Part shown: positions 49,372-59,212 of the stretch, piece after piece
How the letters are laid out: each line of letters opens with the position of its first letter
Numbering within the stretch: position 1 is the stretch's first letter
The notes under the pieces: generated by a model
What the model was told of the DNA's origin: nothing
The model's input: the letters and a program-made list of their open reading frames with translations, nothing else
Database searches by the model: none
Position numbers and translations under genes: made by a program
Assembly: GCF_029962835.1 (NCBI RefSeq)
Contig: NC_080574.1
Span: 40,664,501-40,728,500, forward strand
Direction: 5' to 3'
Source: Magnolia sinica
Taxonomy: Eukaryota; Streptophyta; Magnoliopsida; Magnoliales; Magnoliaceae
Length of the DNA: 64,000 nucleotides

Positions 49372-49399
49372 GTAGCCTTTGCCCGTTTTTTTGGTAGTG
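49372..49399 (-). repeat. CACTA right terminal inverted repeat
   Basis: Ends TTTTTTTGGTAGTG and is the inverse of 41032-41059. It is followed by the TCA duplication. Confidence 0.9.
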
Positions 49400-51922
49400 T
49401 CACCTTGATGAATTAGATGGATGGTTGAGATAGATGGAAGGGATGGGATTGATGGAGTTGGTGGCCCACCAAGATCACTCCTCTCTCTCTCTCTTATGGA
49501 AAATGGTGAAATGCTAAGAGATGGAGGGGTATTTATAAAGAAATGGATAAAATTTTAGTTAAGCTAATGTGATTAATATTAGCTTAGGCTAGGATTATGG
49601 TACTTAATTCATGCTTTGTAATTAATATTGGATTAAAGGAGTATGGGATAGCATGGTGTGATGATGTCATGCATGAGGTGTGGCATGAAGGAGAGTTGAC
49701 TTTTCATGCACATGAGAGATGAGAAGTATGGGTGTGTGACATCACACACATGGGTAGAGATTCTCTCACCCATGTGTGGCATGTGCATGTGTGTATGACA
49801 TGTGTTGTGCACATGTGTGGAGTGGAGTACATGGCGCTATGCGCACATGATACACTAATTATTCTTCACGGCGTATCTCACTAACAGAGTATCATACCGA
49901 CGCACAGGTGGTACCTCCATGATCGCGGCGATGGGGCAATCGATATGAGATAGGTTTCGAGGTCTTGGGGTTCCGGTCAGTTGGGTGTATACTATGAACG
50001 ACCAATCCAGGTCTAGCTAAGGGCATCGATCATTATGCATATATGCATGAAAAATAGTACTGAATGGACCAGGTGTTACAAGTCAGATCTAAAGTTTAAG
50101 TGGACCCCACCATTTAAATAGTGGACTGTGATATCCACCGCTCAACTTCTAAAGGCCATGGTAGTTCCAATTAAGCTGATATTGTTTTCACTTCATTTAC
50201 CTCTATGTTAACTTATGAATAGGCCGAGTCTCAAAAATACATAAGGGTGGGCCCGATTTGATACACATTTGGCCCATTGGTGCGACTCAATTGATTCGGC
50301 TCATTCGAATCAGTCCATTGATTTAGCCCATTTGATTCGGCCCATTCGATTCAGCCCATTCGACTTGGCCCAATTGATTCGGCTCATTTGAATCGGCCCA
50401 TTGATTCGGCCCAATTCGAATCGCCCATTGATTGAGATTCCACCATGATGTATGTAATGATGTTTTTGGCAGTCTTGCCTTGGGAGTAATGATGGTTTGA
50501 CGTCCACATTGATGGGAAATGATGGTTAGATGTCCTCATTGTGACCTTCCCTTAGGCCTTGTTAGGCCCATTCTCTGCATGGGTTAACCTAAATAAGTGG
50601 GCCTCATTCGCCGTATGTGAATGATCCATTCCGGTTTTCGATTCCGATTATGGGTATGTGACACCATAGCATCATGATATATGTCCATACGCATCATCTG
50701 CATGCTTGTGATGAGATGAGTGATTGATCATGACATATGTCATTGGGTAGATTGTTATGGACTCCCTGGTAAGGGAAGTTGCCCGCACAAGTGAGCGGTA
50801 TGCACATGTTTGCTGTATGACTAGATTGTGTGATTCATGCACCTTCCATTGTATGATATGATTACTGTACGCCCTAGTGACATCAGGGTTGTAGCCTCCA
50901 CAGGAGTATCTTGGTTGGCAGGATTAGATGCCGAAAATCTTATTCTTCATAGGGTGCTATAGATATCCCTGAGTGAAAGTCCCTAAACACTTATGGTACT
51001 AGGAGGTTTCTCTAACGTTTAGACCGAGTGGGTGCATGAGCGCCGAGTGCCGATTACCAAAAGGCCACGCTTTTCACTGTGTCGTGGTCGGTTGGAAGGG
51101 GGTGCGGCCTTACCTATTCGAGAGGAGGGGGCAAAGCTAGGCTGAGTTTGACCAGCTCGAGGAATGGGTCCGCTATCGACGAGCCGAGCCCGATATTGGC
51201 AGGTGGATGGTGAGGTCTCTTCCACTGGCCTTATTGCACGCGATGGGGTGACAATCTAATTTAGAGTGTACTAGACCCTGGTGATATTTCAGAGTTGAGC
51301 TTTATTGGTATGTGGACTTAGATAAGGATTCGTATGCTTGAGTTGCATCTCGCATCACATGACCTTGGTACGACCGACATCATTCATGCCTCGCATGGCC
51401 TTGGTACGGCCGACATCATTCATGCCTTGCATCGCATAGCCTTGGTATGACTAATGGTATTCATGAATTCATCAACATATTTCGCATTACCTGATACTAC
51501 ATAATTGTATCACTACCTTGCGTACACACTTTCACCACCCTCTAAGCTTTCCATAAGCTTATGCACGACCGTTGCGTGCAGGTAACGTTGGACCGTAGGA
51601 GTGCTTAGCAGGAGCACTTAGTAGATTATCTTGAAGCTTTTTGTCCATTATCATTGTATTTCCCTTTATGCTCATTGTACTTATAAAGTTTTTGATCATA
51701 GTGAAAATGTGATGAAGTTTTTTGTTGTTGTTTGTGGGCTATGCCTTTGGTTATGTTTATTAAAAATCAAACTGACGTTGAAAATCCTCATCGTAGCATC
51801 CCAGGATCAGAACCTGGCGAATGGGCGCTGGGAGCCGAGAATGGGGTACTATGGAGGCTGTCGGCGCCGGATTCGGCGATCAAAAATTTTGTCAGACCAG
51901 TTTTCGAGTTTGGGGTGTGACA

Positions 51923-51927
51923 GCATG
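51923..51927. repeat. Target-site duplication GCATG, right copy
   Basis: It follows the right LTR end (..GTGTGACA at 51922) and equals 9873-9877. Confidence 0.85.
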
Positions 51928-52100
51928 TACTTGTGATTTACATCAAAAGGAATTAGGTTCAAGACTATGGTGTCACCTGATTTCTGTAGACCTGTCATGC
52001 TTCCTCCAATGTCGATTCAAGTCCATGGTGACACCGACACCATTACACAACTCTTCTATCTTAACCCGAAATATAAAAAATTTTAAAACATGTGGAGGAT
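51928..52100 (+). mobile_element. 3' untranslated part of an old Ty1/copia-like element with polypurine tract
   Basis: This resumes the sequence broken at 9877. It ends in a purine tract (52091-52100, 'tgtggaggat') directly before an LTR-type start. No coding motif is present. The copia assignment rests on the layout and the style of this tract. Confidence 0.5.
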
Positions 52101-52700
52101 TGTTATATTTTAAATTATTTAAAAATAATTTAGTGTTTTAAAATATCCGTTGGGACGGGCCATGGCTGTGGCCATAAGTGCGCACGTGCCATACGGATCT
52201 GTCTTTTCAAATCAATTTGATAGGTTGCATCCTTTCATATTTTGTTTTGAAAAGTTGTGTCTTTTTAAGCCTAAGGGTTGTACCAATTAGGTTTAAACCC
52301 AATAGTCACAACCCTTTTTGAAAGGTTGTCTCTATACCTTTAAGGGTGTCTTCTTAAAGTCTATAAATAGACTTTTATTTTTTTGATTTTAAGATTCATT
52401 AGAAAATCAGGTTTTCTCTTAAAAAATGTGTTTAAGTATTTTCTAGTTCGGGTTAAGACTACAAGTGGTTCGAGCCCATGTACAGTGAGTGCACCGCTGG
52501 GACCGGGTCATAGTCGTTGTATCCTGGAGGTCGATTGCTCTAGAAACTTGTTGCGCTTGGGACGCTGTCCAAGGGGAGCAAATTCGATTTTAAGCCGACT
52601 GACTCACGTCATGCCTCGACTTCTATAAACCAATAAGTTTTCTCTTATTCTCAATTTAAATTATTTTGTTTAAATAGTTCTTCAAACTCCATATCTCAAT
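52101..52700 (+). mobile_element. Copia-type 3' LTR
   Basis: Starts TGTTATATTTTAAATTATTT just after the polypurine tract. A TATA box (CTATAAATAG, 52369-52378) sits about 270 bases in, as expected for an LTR promoter. A more GC-rich R/U5-like part (52450-52620) and an AT-rich end follow. The exact 3' end was not determined. Confidence 0.55.
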
Positions 52701-53596
52701 ATGTGTCACTCTTGATAGAAAGGTCAGAACGAAGAGGTAGATTGGGTCGTGTTGTGGGACTCATTGTGAATGTGTGTGTATCTACAACGCACATTCATTT
52801 TGTTCATCATAGGACATGCGTTAAAAAAAAGAAAAAGAAAAAAAAGACTAAAGTGGACCTCACCACAGGAAGCAGTAGGGATAATGACACCCAGCATCGA
52901 AACTTGGCTGTTGAAACCTTTTTAGGGGTCCACTGTAATTTTTATTTGTTGTCCAACTTATTGATAAGGTAATACAACTTAGATGAAGCGAAGAGCATAA
53001 ATATCTACCTAATAAAAAATTTAGTAGCCTCTAGGAAGTTTTTAACCATGAGTGCTCAATCCCACCGTTTCTAGTGGTGTGGTCCACTCGTGCTTCAGAT
53101 CTGCCTCAATTTTAGCTCATGCCTTGAGATGAGAAGTGAAAAATGCACCGATGGGTTAAAACACATACATCATGGTGGGATACACAGAGGACCATCCAAT
53201 CCGCTTCAGAGGAGTGTGGGATGGGTGTGACTGAGCATGGTCCATCTAAGGTAATATCCACCTGATGATTGGTTCAGATCTCATGCACACTCGTCAGGGA
53301 CAAAAAAAATCTCATGCACACTCGTCGGGGACAGAAAAAATAAAACTTTGAGAACGTCAAGCCAAAAGGACCTTTGGGTCTACACCTGTGTGCAATAAAG
53401 CCCTTGTACACACCACACGTGTTATTATGGGTCCTAGATATATTACATCGGTCATGACAGGACCACTAAATTAAATGCCTGGCCCAAGAATTAGTATAAT
53501 CTACTGGTCAAGTGGGCCACAGTTTGTGAAACACGCATAAGGTCGCACCAACATGTTGGATGGATTAGATCTTGCACGTATATGCCATGCTGGCAT
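52701..53596. repeat. Foldback-type repeat and flanking non-coding sequence
   Basis: Inverted arms lie at 52852-52879 ('agtggacctcaccacagg') and 53061-53088, which is its diverged inverse. The outer theme 'acatacatcatggtgg..' continues to about 53200. It belongs to the same family as 18648 and 41180. A short poly-A-rich tract lies at 52823-52846. No gene is seen. Confidence 0.5.
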
Positions 53597-53753
53597 TAGA
53601 GCTGGGCATCGAGTCGAGTCAGACCGAGTTAGAGCTGACCCAATTAGATCCGGTTTTGAAATATGCCTAACCCGAACTTGACCTGACTCGGTACTGAGTC
53701 CAGCATGCCTGACCCGATCCGAGTCTGTTATGCCATCGACTGATCTGGACCGA

Positions 53754-53822
<69 letters not shown>

Positions 53823-54014
53823 TCCAAGTTGAGTCGGATTTTAGATCGAGTCAAGTCTAATAGATCGAGTTACTGGGCAACTCGGACTCAACTCGGTTTA
53901 AGTTCGTATTGGGCGAAGCCTACTCGATTCAGACCGTCTCACTCATTTGGTTTGGATCGAGTTGAGTCCAAACAAGTCGGATGAGTCGAGTCGTCCCTTA
54001 CCCAACTCCAGCTA
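53597..54014. mobile_element. hAT-like non-autonomous element
   Basis: Left end TAGAGCTGGGCATCGAG and right end '..acccaactccagcta' are roughly inverse. The interior is GAGTCGAGT/ACTCGGACTC-type simple sequence. It contains the (TA)n tract at 53755-53819. No clean 8-bp duplication was found, so the ends are approximate. Confidence 0.4.
53755..53819. repeat. (TA)n microsatellite, about 32 units
   Basis: An uninterrupted TA run of about 65 bases in the middle of the hAT-like element. It is a likely polymorphic marker. Confidence 0.95.
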
Positions 54015-54096
54015 GCATATGTGTGGCGATGAGGTTTATTGATAACGCGCATGACTTAGAAAAGCGGTTGGCAAATGTTGAAAATTAGATTTTATA

Positions 54097-54758
54097 AAAA
54101 GTTGTACATGAGTCAAAACAAGTTGAGCTTAGCACAACTCGACTTGGCTTGGCCAGTAGCTAACCCTAGCTCGAATTCGGCTCGGCTCAGTCCTTGAGCT
54201 TGACTAGCTATCTCAGCTCAGTTCAGTCAGCATCTCAAGCCAGTTCGAGCCGAGTTTGAACCTATGCGGCATTTTCTCAAACACATAGAACTCATCTTCA
54301 ATTTTTCACATAATGCAAAATAGTAACAGTAGTATACAAGTATTTCATCAAACACTGGGCGGGCATCATCAAAATCATGATTTGAGGACAATTTTATAAT
54401 ATAAAGTTTTTTTTTTTTTTTTAGTAATTTATTTCGTATCCACTCCTTCCTCGCCACTAGCCGATTCCGCGAGGAATGTATGCACCCAAAACAACACTTG
54501 GTTGAGTCATTTCATCAAACACTTAGTGAGCAACATTAATATCAAAATAACCAAGTCATCAAACTGATTTGATTCCATTGGATTTGAGTTGAAGTTCGAT
54601 TTGAGTTGACTGTAACTCAAACAAGCTTAAACTCATCTCCAAAATTTTCCGAGTTTCGGAAATCAGCTCGACTCGGCTCAAACTCAGTTTCCAACCGTGC
54701 TGTTTTTAGGCAGAGTCGAGCTAACTAACAGAGATAACTTGGTTAATGTACACCTCTA
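54097..54758. mobile_element. hAT-type non-autonomous element with perfect 8-bp duplication
   Basis: The right end, TGTACACCTCTA, is the inverse of the TAGAGGTGTACA end typical of many plant hAT elements. The left end (54097-54108) is a decayed copy that matches it at 9 of 12 positions. The flanks are ATTTTATA at 54089-54096 and 54759-54766, an 8-bp duplication as expected for hAT transposition. The interior is AGCTCGACTCGG-type simple sequence without a transposase. Confidence 0.85.
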
Positions 54759-54878
54759 ATTTTATATGAGCCGAACTCTTACCACCTTATAAAAAATGGT
54801 GGTGAGTCTTCCACCACACACATGGCGCATTTGTATGGCAACCTAGAAGATCCAGATCGCGACCGAAAACATGAATGA

Positions 54879-55763
54879 TGTTGAGGTCAAAATTTGGTCG
54901 GCACTCCCCTCAGTCTTCCAAACCGTAGACCATTGCAACGTCTTGATCCTACACAATGAGAACAGACAAAGGTGACCCTTGCTAAGCCGGGGGACCCTCC
55001 AATGCATAAGTTAGGTCAAGGGAATCTGGGTTGAAGTAGGGAGTAATGGAGGATGTCAGATCTTGCGTTCCTGTAGTGGTGAAGTCTCAATGTATTTATA
55101 CCTGACTGTTGGACAGTCCGGGCCCGCTATTGTCGGCACGATTTGCCCAATCAGCGGGATACTGAGATCGTGAGGATATCATATGCAATCCGTGGATCGT
55201 GTAGTACATCGTGCGGATAATGCGTATCTGGGCGCGAAGTATTCGACCACGTTGGCTTATGGTAGTTTCCGAATTTAGCAGACGGAGTACCTGCCTCAAC
55301 ATATTGCCTCGGCTCGGCTTGTCTTGACAAGACGTCACTCAGCCTTGGTCATTTAGCTTGCTGAAGAAAACTTTCTTGGTCCGATTCAAATTCCGAATTG
55401 AGCTAGTGGACCCAACCTCTTACTTGTCAAGCGCTTTGGAATCTTTCTATCGGAACCTTCCACTTGAAGTCTGAGGAAAGATGTCGGATTTATCTTATCG
55501 GGTCGGACTTCTTACAATCGACGTCAGTGATCGGATCGTTCGTCTTCCGTCAGATGTTAGGAAAACAGCTTATCACTTCCGATCGGAGTGTTGAAGTCAC
55601 TTCGATCTGCAATCTCAAAGTAAGAGCACCTTTATGATATATGACCTCTTTAGAGACGCTCACACCGGGTCGGATGAGCATCACCTACGTTGTTCACACG
55701 CTTGGTTGAATTAGTTTGGTGCTTACCCTTGGATTTATCAGAGGCTCGGATCTTCCCATGACA
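54879..55763 (-). mobile_element. Solo LTR (885 bp), minus strand
   Basis: On the plus strand it begins TGTTGAGGTCAAAATTTGG and ends TCTTCCCATGACA. It is flanked by a perfect AATGA duplication (54874-54878 and 55764-55768). On the minus strand the LTR ends '..gacctcaaca', an end style I associate with Ty3/gypsy elements primed at TGGCGCC sites. No internal region remains. It is a different family from the giant LTRs. An 80-residue frame inside is incidental. Confidence 0.8.
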
Positions 55764-55768
55764 AATGA

Positions 55769-56428
55769 TATCTTTTCTATTTTTCCATTGGGATGCAAAC
55801 CACTCGCTATTGTTCTTTTAACCATACTTCTCACTACCATAAATTGATGGTTGGGATTGCTGGGTCACTGTAAAAAGGTGGTAAACTAACATACGAGCCT
55901 GTTGACTAAACAACACATGAGCAAAGCCAAAGGCGTCGTCCAATCCTATCTCTCCAGTTCGTTTTGCCTCCATCGCAAGTCATCTTCCAGGGTGTGTCTC
56001 TCCCAGATGGGGTCAAAATTCTGTGTCTTCAAGTAATCTGAACTGTCCATGTTGTGAACCATGATTTATTAATTCTACTATAAGGAAAACGCATTGAATG
56101 GATGATTTAGACCATTAATACTCTAAGTGAATTTAGTGCAATGAAAAACGTATCCAATGGCTTTATGATTATCAATGAAGTGTAATTATAGCATAGCAGT
56201 TTTAATTTAAGATTGTAAAGAAAGAATTGGACAGTTCAAATCGTCGGACCATCAAAGCATGTGCGGCCTGTAGTCGGCGACATACGCCGACACCATGTCG
56301 CGACAGACGCAAAACCAACTTCTTTCTACGAAGCAGAGAATCTTCCCATCAAGTCAAAACATTAGATAGGGAGAGAGCTTTTAAAGGGTCGGATTTTTTT
56401 GAGAGAGAGCTTCTGAAACCTTGGTTTT

Positions 56429-56465
<37 letters not shown>
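55769..56465 (+). promoter_or_regulatory. Upstream region and 5' leader of the kinase gene
   Basis: About 0.7 kb separates the solo LTR from the kinase ATG. No clear TATA box was chosen. The last part (56360-56465) is a purine-rich leader with GAGAGAG runs, the longest at 56430-56460, ending five bases before the ATG. GA repeats in plant leaders can bind BPC/GAGA-type factors; a role here is inference. Confidence 0.5.
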
Positions 56466-56466
<1 letters not shown>

Positions 56467-56535
56467 TGGGGAATTGCATGGCAGCGCCTGTTAAATCCTC
56501 TCAGACACCAAGCACCACTAGGCAATCTAGCCCAG
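56466..56535 (+). CDS. PIX13-like: Kinase exon 1: N-terminal acylation segment
   Basis: Encodes [19 protein letters not shown] and ends in phase 1 at the donor CCAG/GTATTT. The start is the first ATG after the GA-rich leader and gives the family's typical MGxC start. Confidence 0.9.
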
Positions 56536-57905
56536 GTATTTCTTTTTTTTCTTTTTTTCTTTTTTTAAGAAATAATATAATTATTAATTAATCAAATAAA
56601 TAAAGAAATAAATTAATTTTTTCTGGGTCTCAGAAAATTGCATCTTTTTTCCATAATCTGACTTGGGTTTCCCTTCCTGTCTCGTAAAAATCGGTTTTTT
56701 CGAATTTTTCATTTGGGTGTTTGCAATAGGAAATGATATTTAATACCCATCTTTTCTAATACATACACTTCTTTTCTACTTGTGTACTAGAGATGTATGT
56801 TTCTAGTATGAAATACTCTGTTCTTATTCTACCTCAAGAGGTGAGATGAAAGCACTGTGAAAAAAGAAAAAAGAAAATTCATCATATGAACTGCACTTTC
56901 CTTTTTCAGTAGAGAAGGGAAGTTGATATTGACACCCATCAGTTTTGGTTTGCCTACCACCATTTACCATTTTTGGAATATAAATAGTAGAAAGTTGTAC
57001 TATTTAACATTTTAACTTCCAAAAATGGAAAATAGTTGTTTTCAAATGAAAATGGACGGGTGTCTAGAAAAAATAATCTCTTTATTTTTAATTTTTCAAA
57101 TTTCCTATAATAACACGTGGTTTATTTTCATTTCACGTTTTTTGCATTCTGCGCTTTCTTGAATTTTCTTTCTTTTCCATTCATAATTCCTCATGGGTTT
57201 CTTTTTTCAGACTTTTTATACTACAATCTCATATTCAGTTTTCGCTTTTTCCAGCTTTTGATTCAAATTTCTTTCCTTCTTGCATAATCTCACATGGGTT
57301 TATCTCAATTTACCCTCTCTTTTTTACTTTTTTTTTTTTTCTGTAATTGTAGGTGCTTCTAAGAATAATAGCAATGAAGGGGGGTTTTCGGGCAGCAGGG
57401 ACACGCACTTGAGAAGCATGGATGAGGCATTTCCGGATGGGCAGATCCTCGCTACTCCCAATTTGAGGATTTTTACTTACGCCGAATTGAAAAGTGCAAC
57501 GAGGAACTTCCGATCAGATACTGTTCTCGGGGAAGGGGGATTTGGGACAGTTTTCAAGGGTTGGATTGATGAGAAGACACTTGCCCCATCAAAGGTTGGG
57601 AGTGGGATGGTTGTCGCCGTGAAGAAGTTGAATCCTGAGGGCATGCAGGGTTTGGAAGAATGGCAGGTAATTGAATTGAATTACATTCAAGAAATTGCTT
57701 TTTGTATATACTTTTTATTCATTTATTTGATTTTTGTTATGGTCTTTTGAATTCTGATTTTGTGAGAATGTTTGATGAGGAATTACAGGAGGATCATTGA
57801 CTTGAGGCTTTGAAATGAATACACAGGTTTTCAGTTCAGTGTCGAGTAAGCTAGACCCATGCTCCATAATTTTCTTAAATTGGAAGATCCTAGGCAGAAA
57901 CCTTG

Positions 57906-57952
<47 letters not shown>

Positions 57953-59169
57953 TTTTAAGTTTAATGTCGAAATAGCTGTATTTCCCCTCTTAACTATCCA
58001 TTTGTAGGCCAAAAATTGAAAGATTAGGATTATCTTACTGAGTAGTGAGGCCCAATTGACTAATGATCTGGACTCTGGATTATTGAACCATGGGCCCCAG
58101 TATCGGAGCTAAAAACCTGAGTATACAATTGAAAGCCTTTGGTGGAGGTTCTTATCATTCCCCATGTTTGCTTTTATTGGAGGGACGAAAGGCAAACCAA
58201 TTTTAGAATGTGTGTTTTTTCTTCTAAATTTTAATGATTTTTGTATTTGAATCTATTTATTGAAGAGTAACAACTGCTTAGATTCAACAAATTGGTTTCT
58301 CATTTTACTATAGCTTTGTTAGATGTTTTATAGTGAATCCTTTTTTTTTTTTTTCTTTCCCTTATCTCTTAAATATGAGAAATTAGATTAGTCTTTAAAA
58401 TATTTTCTTATTCGTTTTTCTTTTTGTTTGAAACTTTGGAACTGTTTGGATGGATCCCCTGATGGAAGGTGGTCCTGGTCTCTCAGACAATTCTAACCAC
58501 CTGATTAAATCACCCTTTACCAATGCCATGTGGAGCAAGGGTTGACTTTTTTCCTAACCATGCATTTGTAATCTCCGCAAGTACACTAATATATAAAAAA
58601 TAACCTAGATCAGTTTGATGTTGGAGGACAAACCATGTGCCGTGGGGCCCACAAAATGAAAGGTCGAGTTCTAAAACATGTGTGTTACATGAACAACATT
58701 CAATGCATGATACATCAGAAGGAGAAATAGAAGTGTTTTACACTGGATTGTCCCCTGTATCTAAGGACCTGTTTGGTAGACACTAAAAACGAGTCTATCT
58801 CATTTTAGTTCTAATTATGTATTATGGATCATGATTGTTGGCTATCAAGATTATTTTAATACTTACCAGAAATAAATACGGTATCTAATACATAGTTACG
58901 GTTAACTAAAATGGGGTGAACTCATTTTTAGACATCTGCCAAACAGGCCTTAAGACTTCGTTTGGATTCAAAACCTGGTTTCCTAAGAACCAGGTTTTGT
59001 AGGTGTGCCTGAATCAGTTCATCCATATTGCCATTTTTAGGTTCTCTCCTTTCTTGAAATGGGAGTCCTGAAAAAGCAGCTAAGCATCGGTTTTCCAAAA
59101 TTCTCAGTTTCTGAAACTTGAGACAGAGAGAGAGAGAGAGGGCCCAATTTTGTTGGGCCCAATTTTGTT

Positions 59170-59212
<43 letters not shown>

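Larger units (their letters stand above)
41032..49399. mobile_element. CACTA (En/Spm-type) transposon, non-autonomous, with captured sequence
   Basis: The ends are CACTACCAAAAAAAGGGGC (41032) and its inverse (ending 49399). The 28-bp terminal inverted repeats match at 26 positions and are flanked by the 3-bp duplication TCA (41029-41031 and 49400-49402). Subterminal GCTACGGAT..ATCCGTAGC repeats lie at both ends. No transposase domain was recognised in the 8.4 kb, so it was probably mobilised in trans. The cargo, in order, is a foldback repeat, a gene-like 5' region, a PPR fragment, another CACTA terminus, exon-like pieces, a 166-bp duplication, the telomere-like array and an ATTGAATGAATG minisatellite. 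Both strands remain possible for the original direction. Confidence 0.9.
35748..50080 (-). mobile_element. Minus-strand solo LTR inserted in the right LTR
   Basis: On the plus strand it begins TGTCACACCCCAAACCCGG and ends GGACCAGGTGTTACA. It is flanked by a perfect AGTCA duplication (35743-35747 and 50081-50085). Positions 36480-37560 are the reverse complement of the block order seen at 3540-4690 in the first forward LTR, so this is a related LTR in reverse. Subtracting the CACTA element and its duplication leaves about 5.96 kb. No internal domain and no second LTR was found. The paired hairpins of the other LTRs are not recognisable here, so it is a diverged family. Confidence 0.8.
9878..51922 (+). 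mobile_element. Composite three-LTR Ty3/gypsy element (Tekay/Del-like) with nested insertions
   Basis: The layout is LTR (9878-12031), internal A (12032-25054), LTR (25055-28907), internal B (28908-33750), LTR (33751-51922), all in the same orientation and flanked by GCATG. Each internal region has, or had, gag, protease, reverse transcriptase, RNase H, integrase and a C-terminal tail. Polypurine tracts precede the second and third LTRs, and primer-binding sites follow the first and second. Such arrays are known to arise by unequal recombination between LTRs of two copies. Three younger insertions (12365-20518, 35748-50080 and their own inserts) inflate it to 42 kb. Coding regions are dead in both units. 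Confidence 0.85.
33751..51922 (+). mobile_element. Right LTR of the composite, split by a nested insertion
   Basis: Starts TATAAGCCTCGTATCC after the polypurine tract and ends GGGGTGTGACA at 51922, followed by the GCATG duplication. The LTR sequence is 33751-35747 plus 50086-51922, about 3834 bp, matching the 3853-bp middle LTR. The split point corresponds to about 27007 of the middle LTR ('gagtca/gatctaaag'). It contains a TA tract (35298-35367), the second 'cggcccatt' array (50265-50435) and the paired hairpins at 51543-51580. Confidence 0.88.

Noticed and set aside
53597..54014. 8-bp duplication around the first hAT-like element
   Set aside because: Only GCAT is shared at the edges, so no duplication can be claimed.
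55096..55338. 80-codon minus-strand frame
   Set aside because: It lies wholly inside the 885-bp solo LTR.
57667..57750. Exon 2 read-through to a stop at 57750
   Set aside because: The donor at 57667 joins perfectly in frame to exon 3, restoring the kinase domain; the read-through tail is intron-like and hydrophobic by chance.
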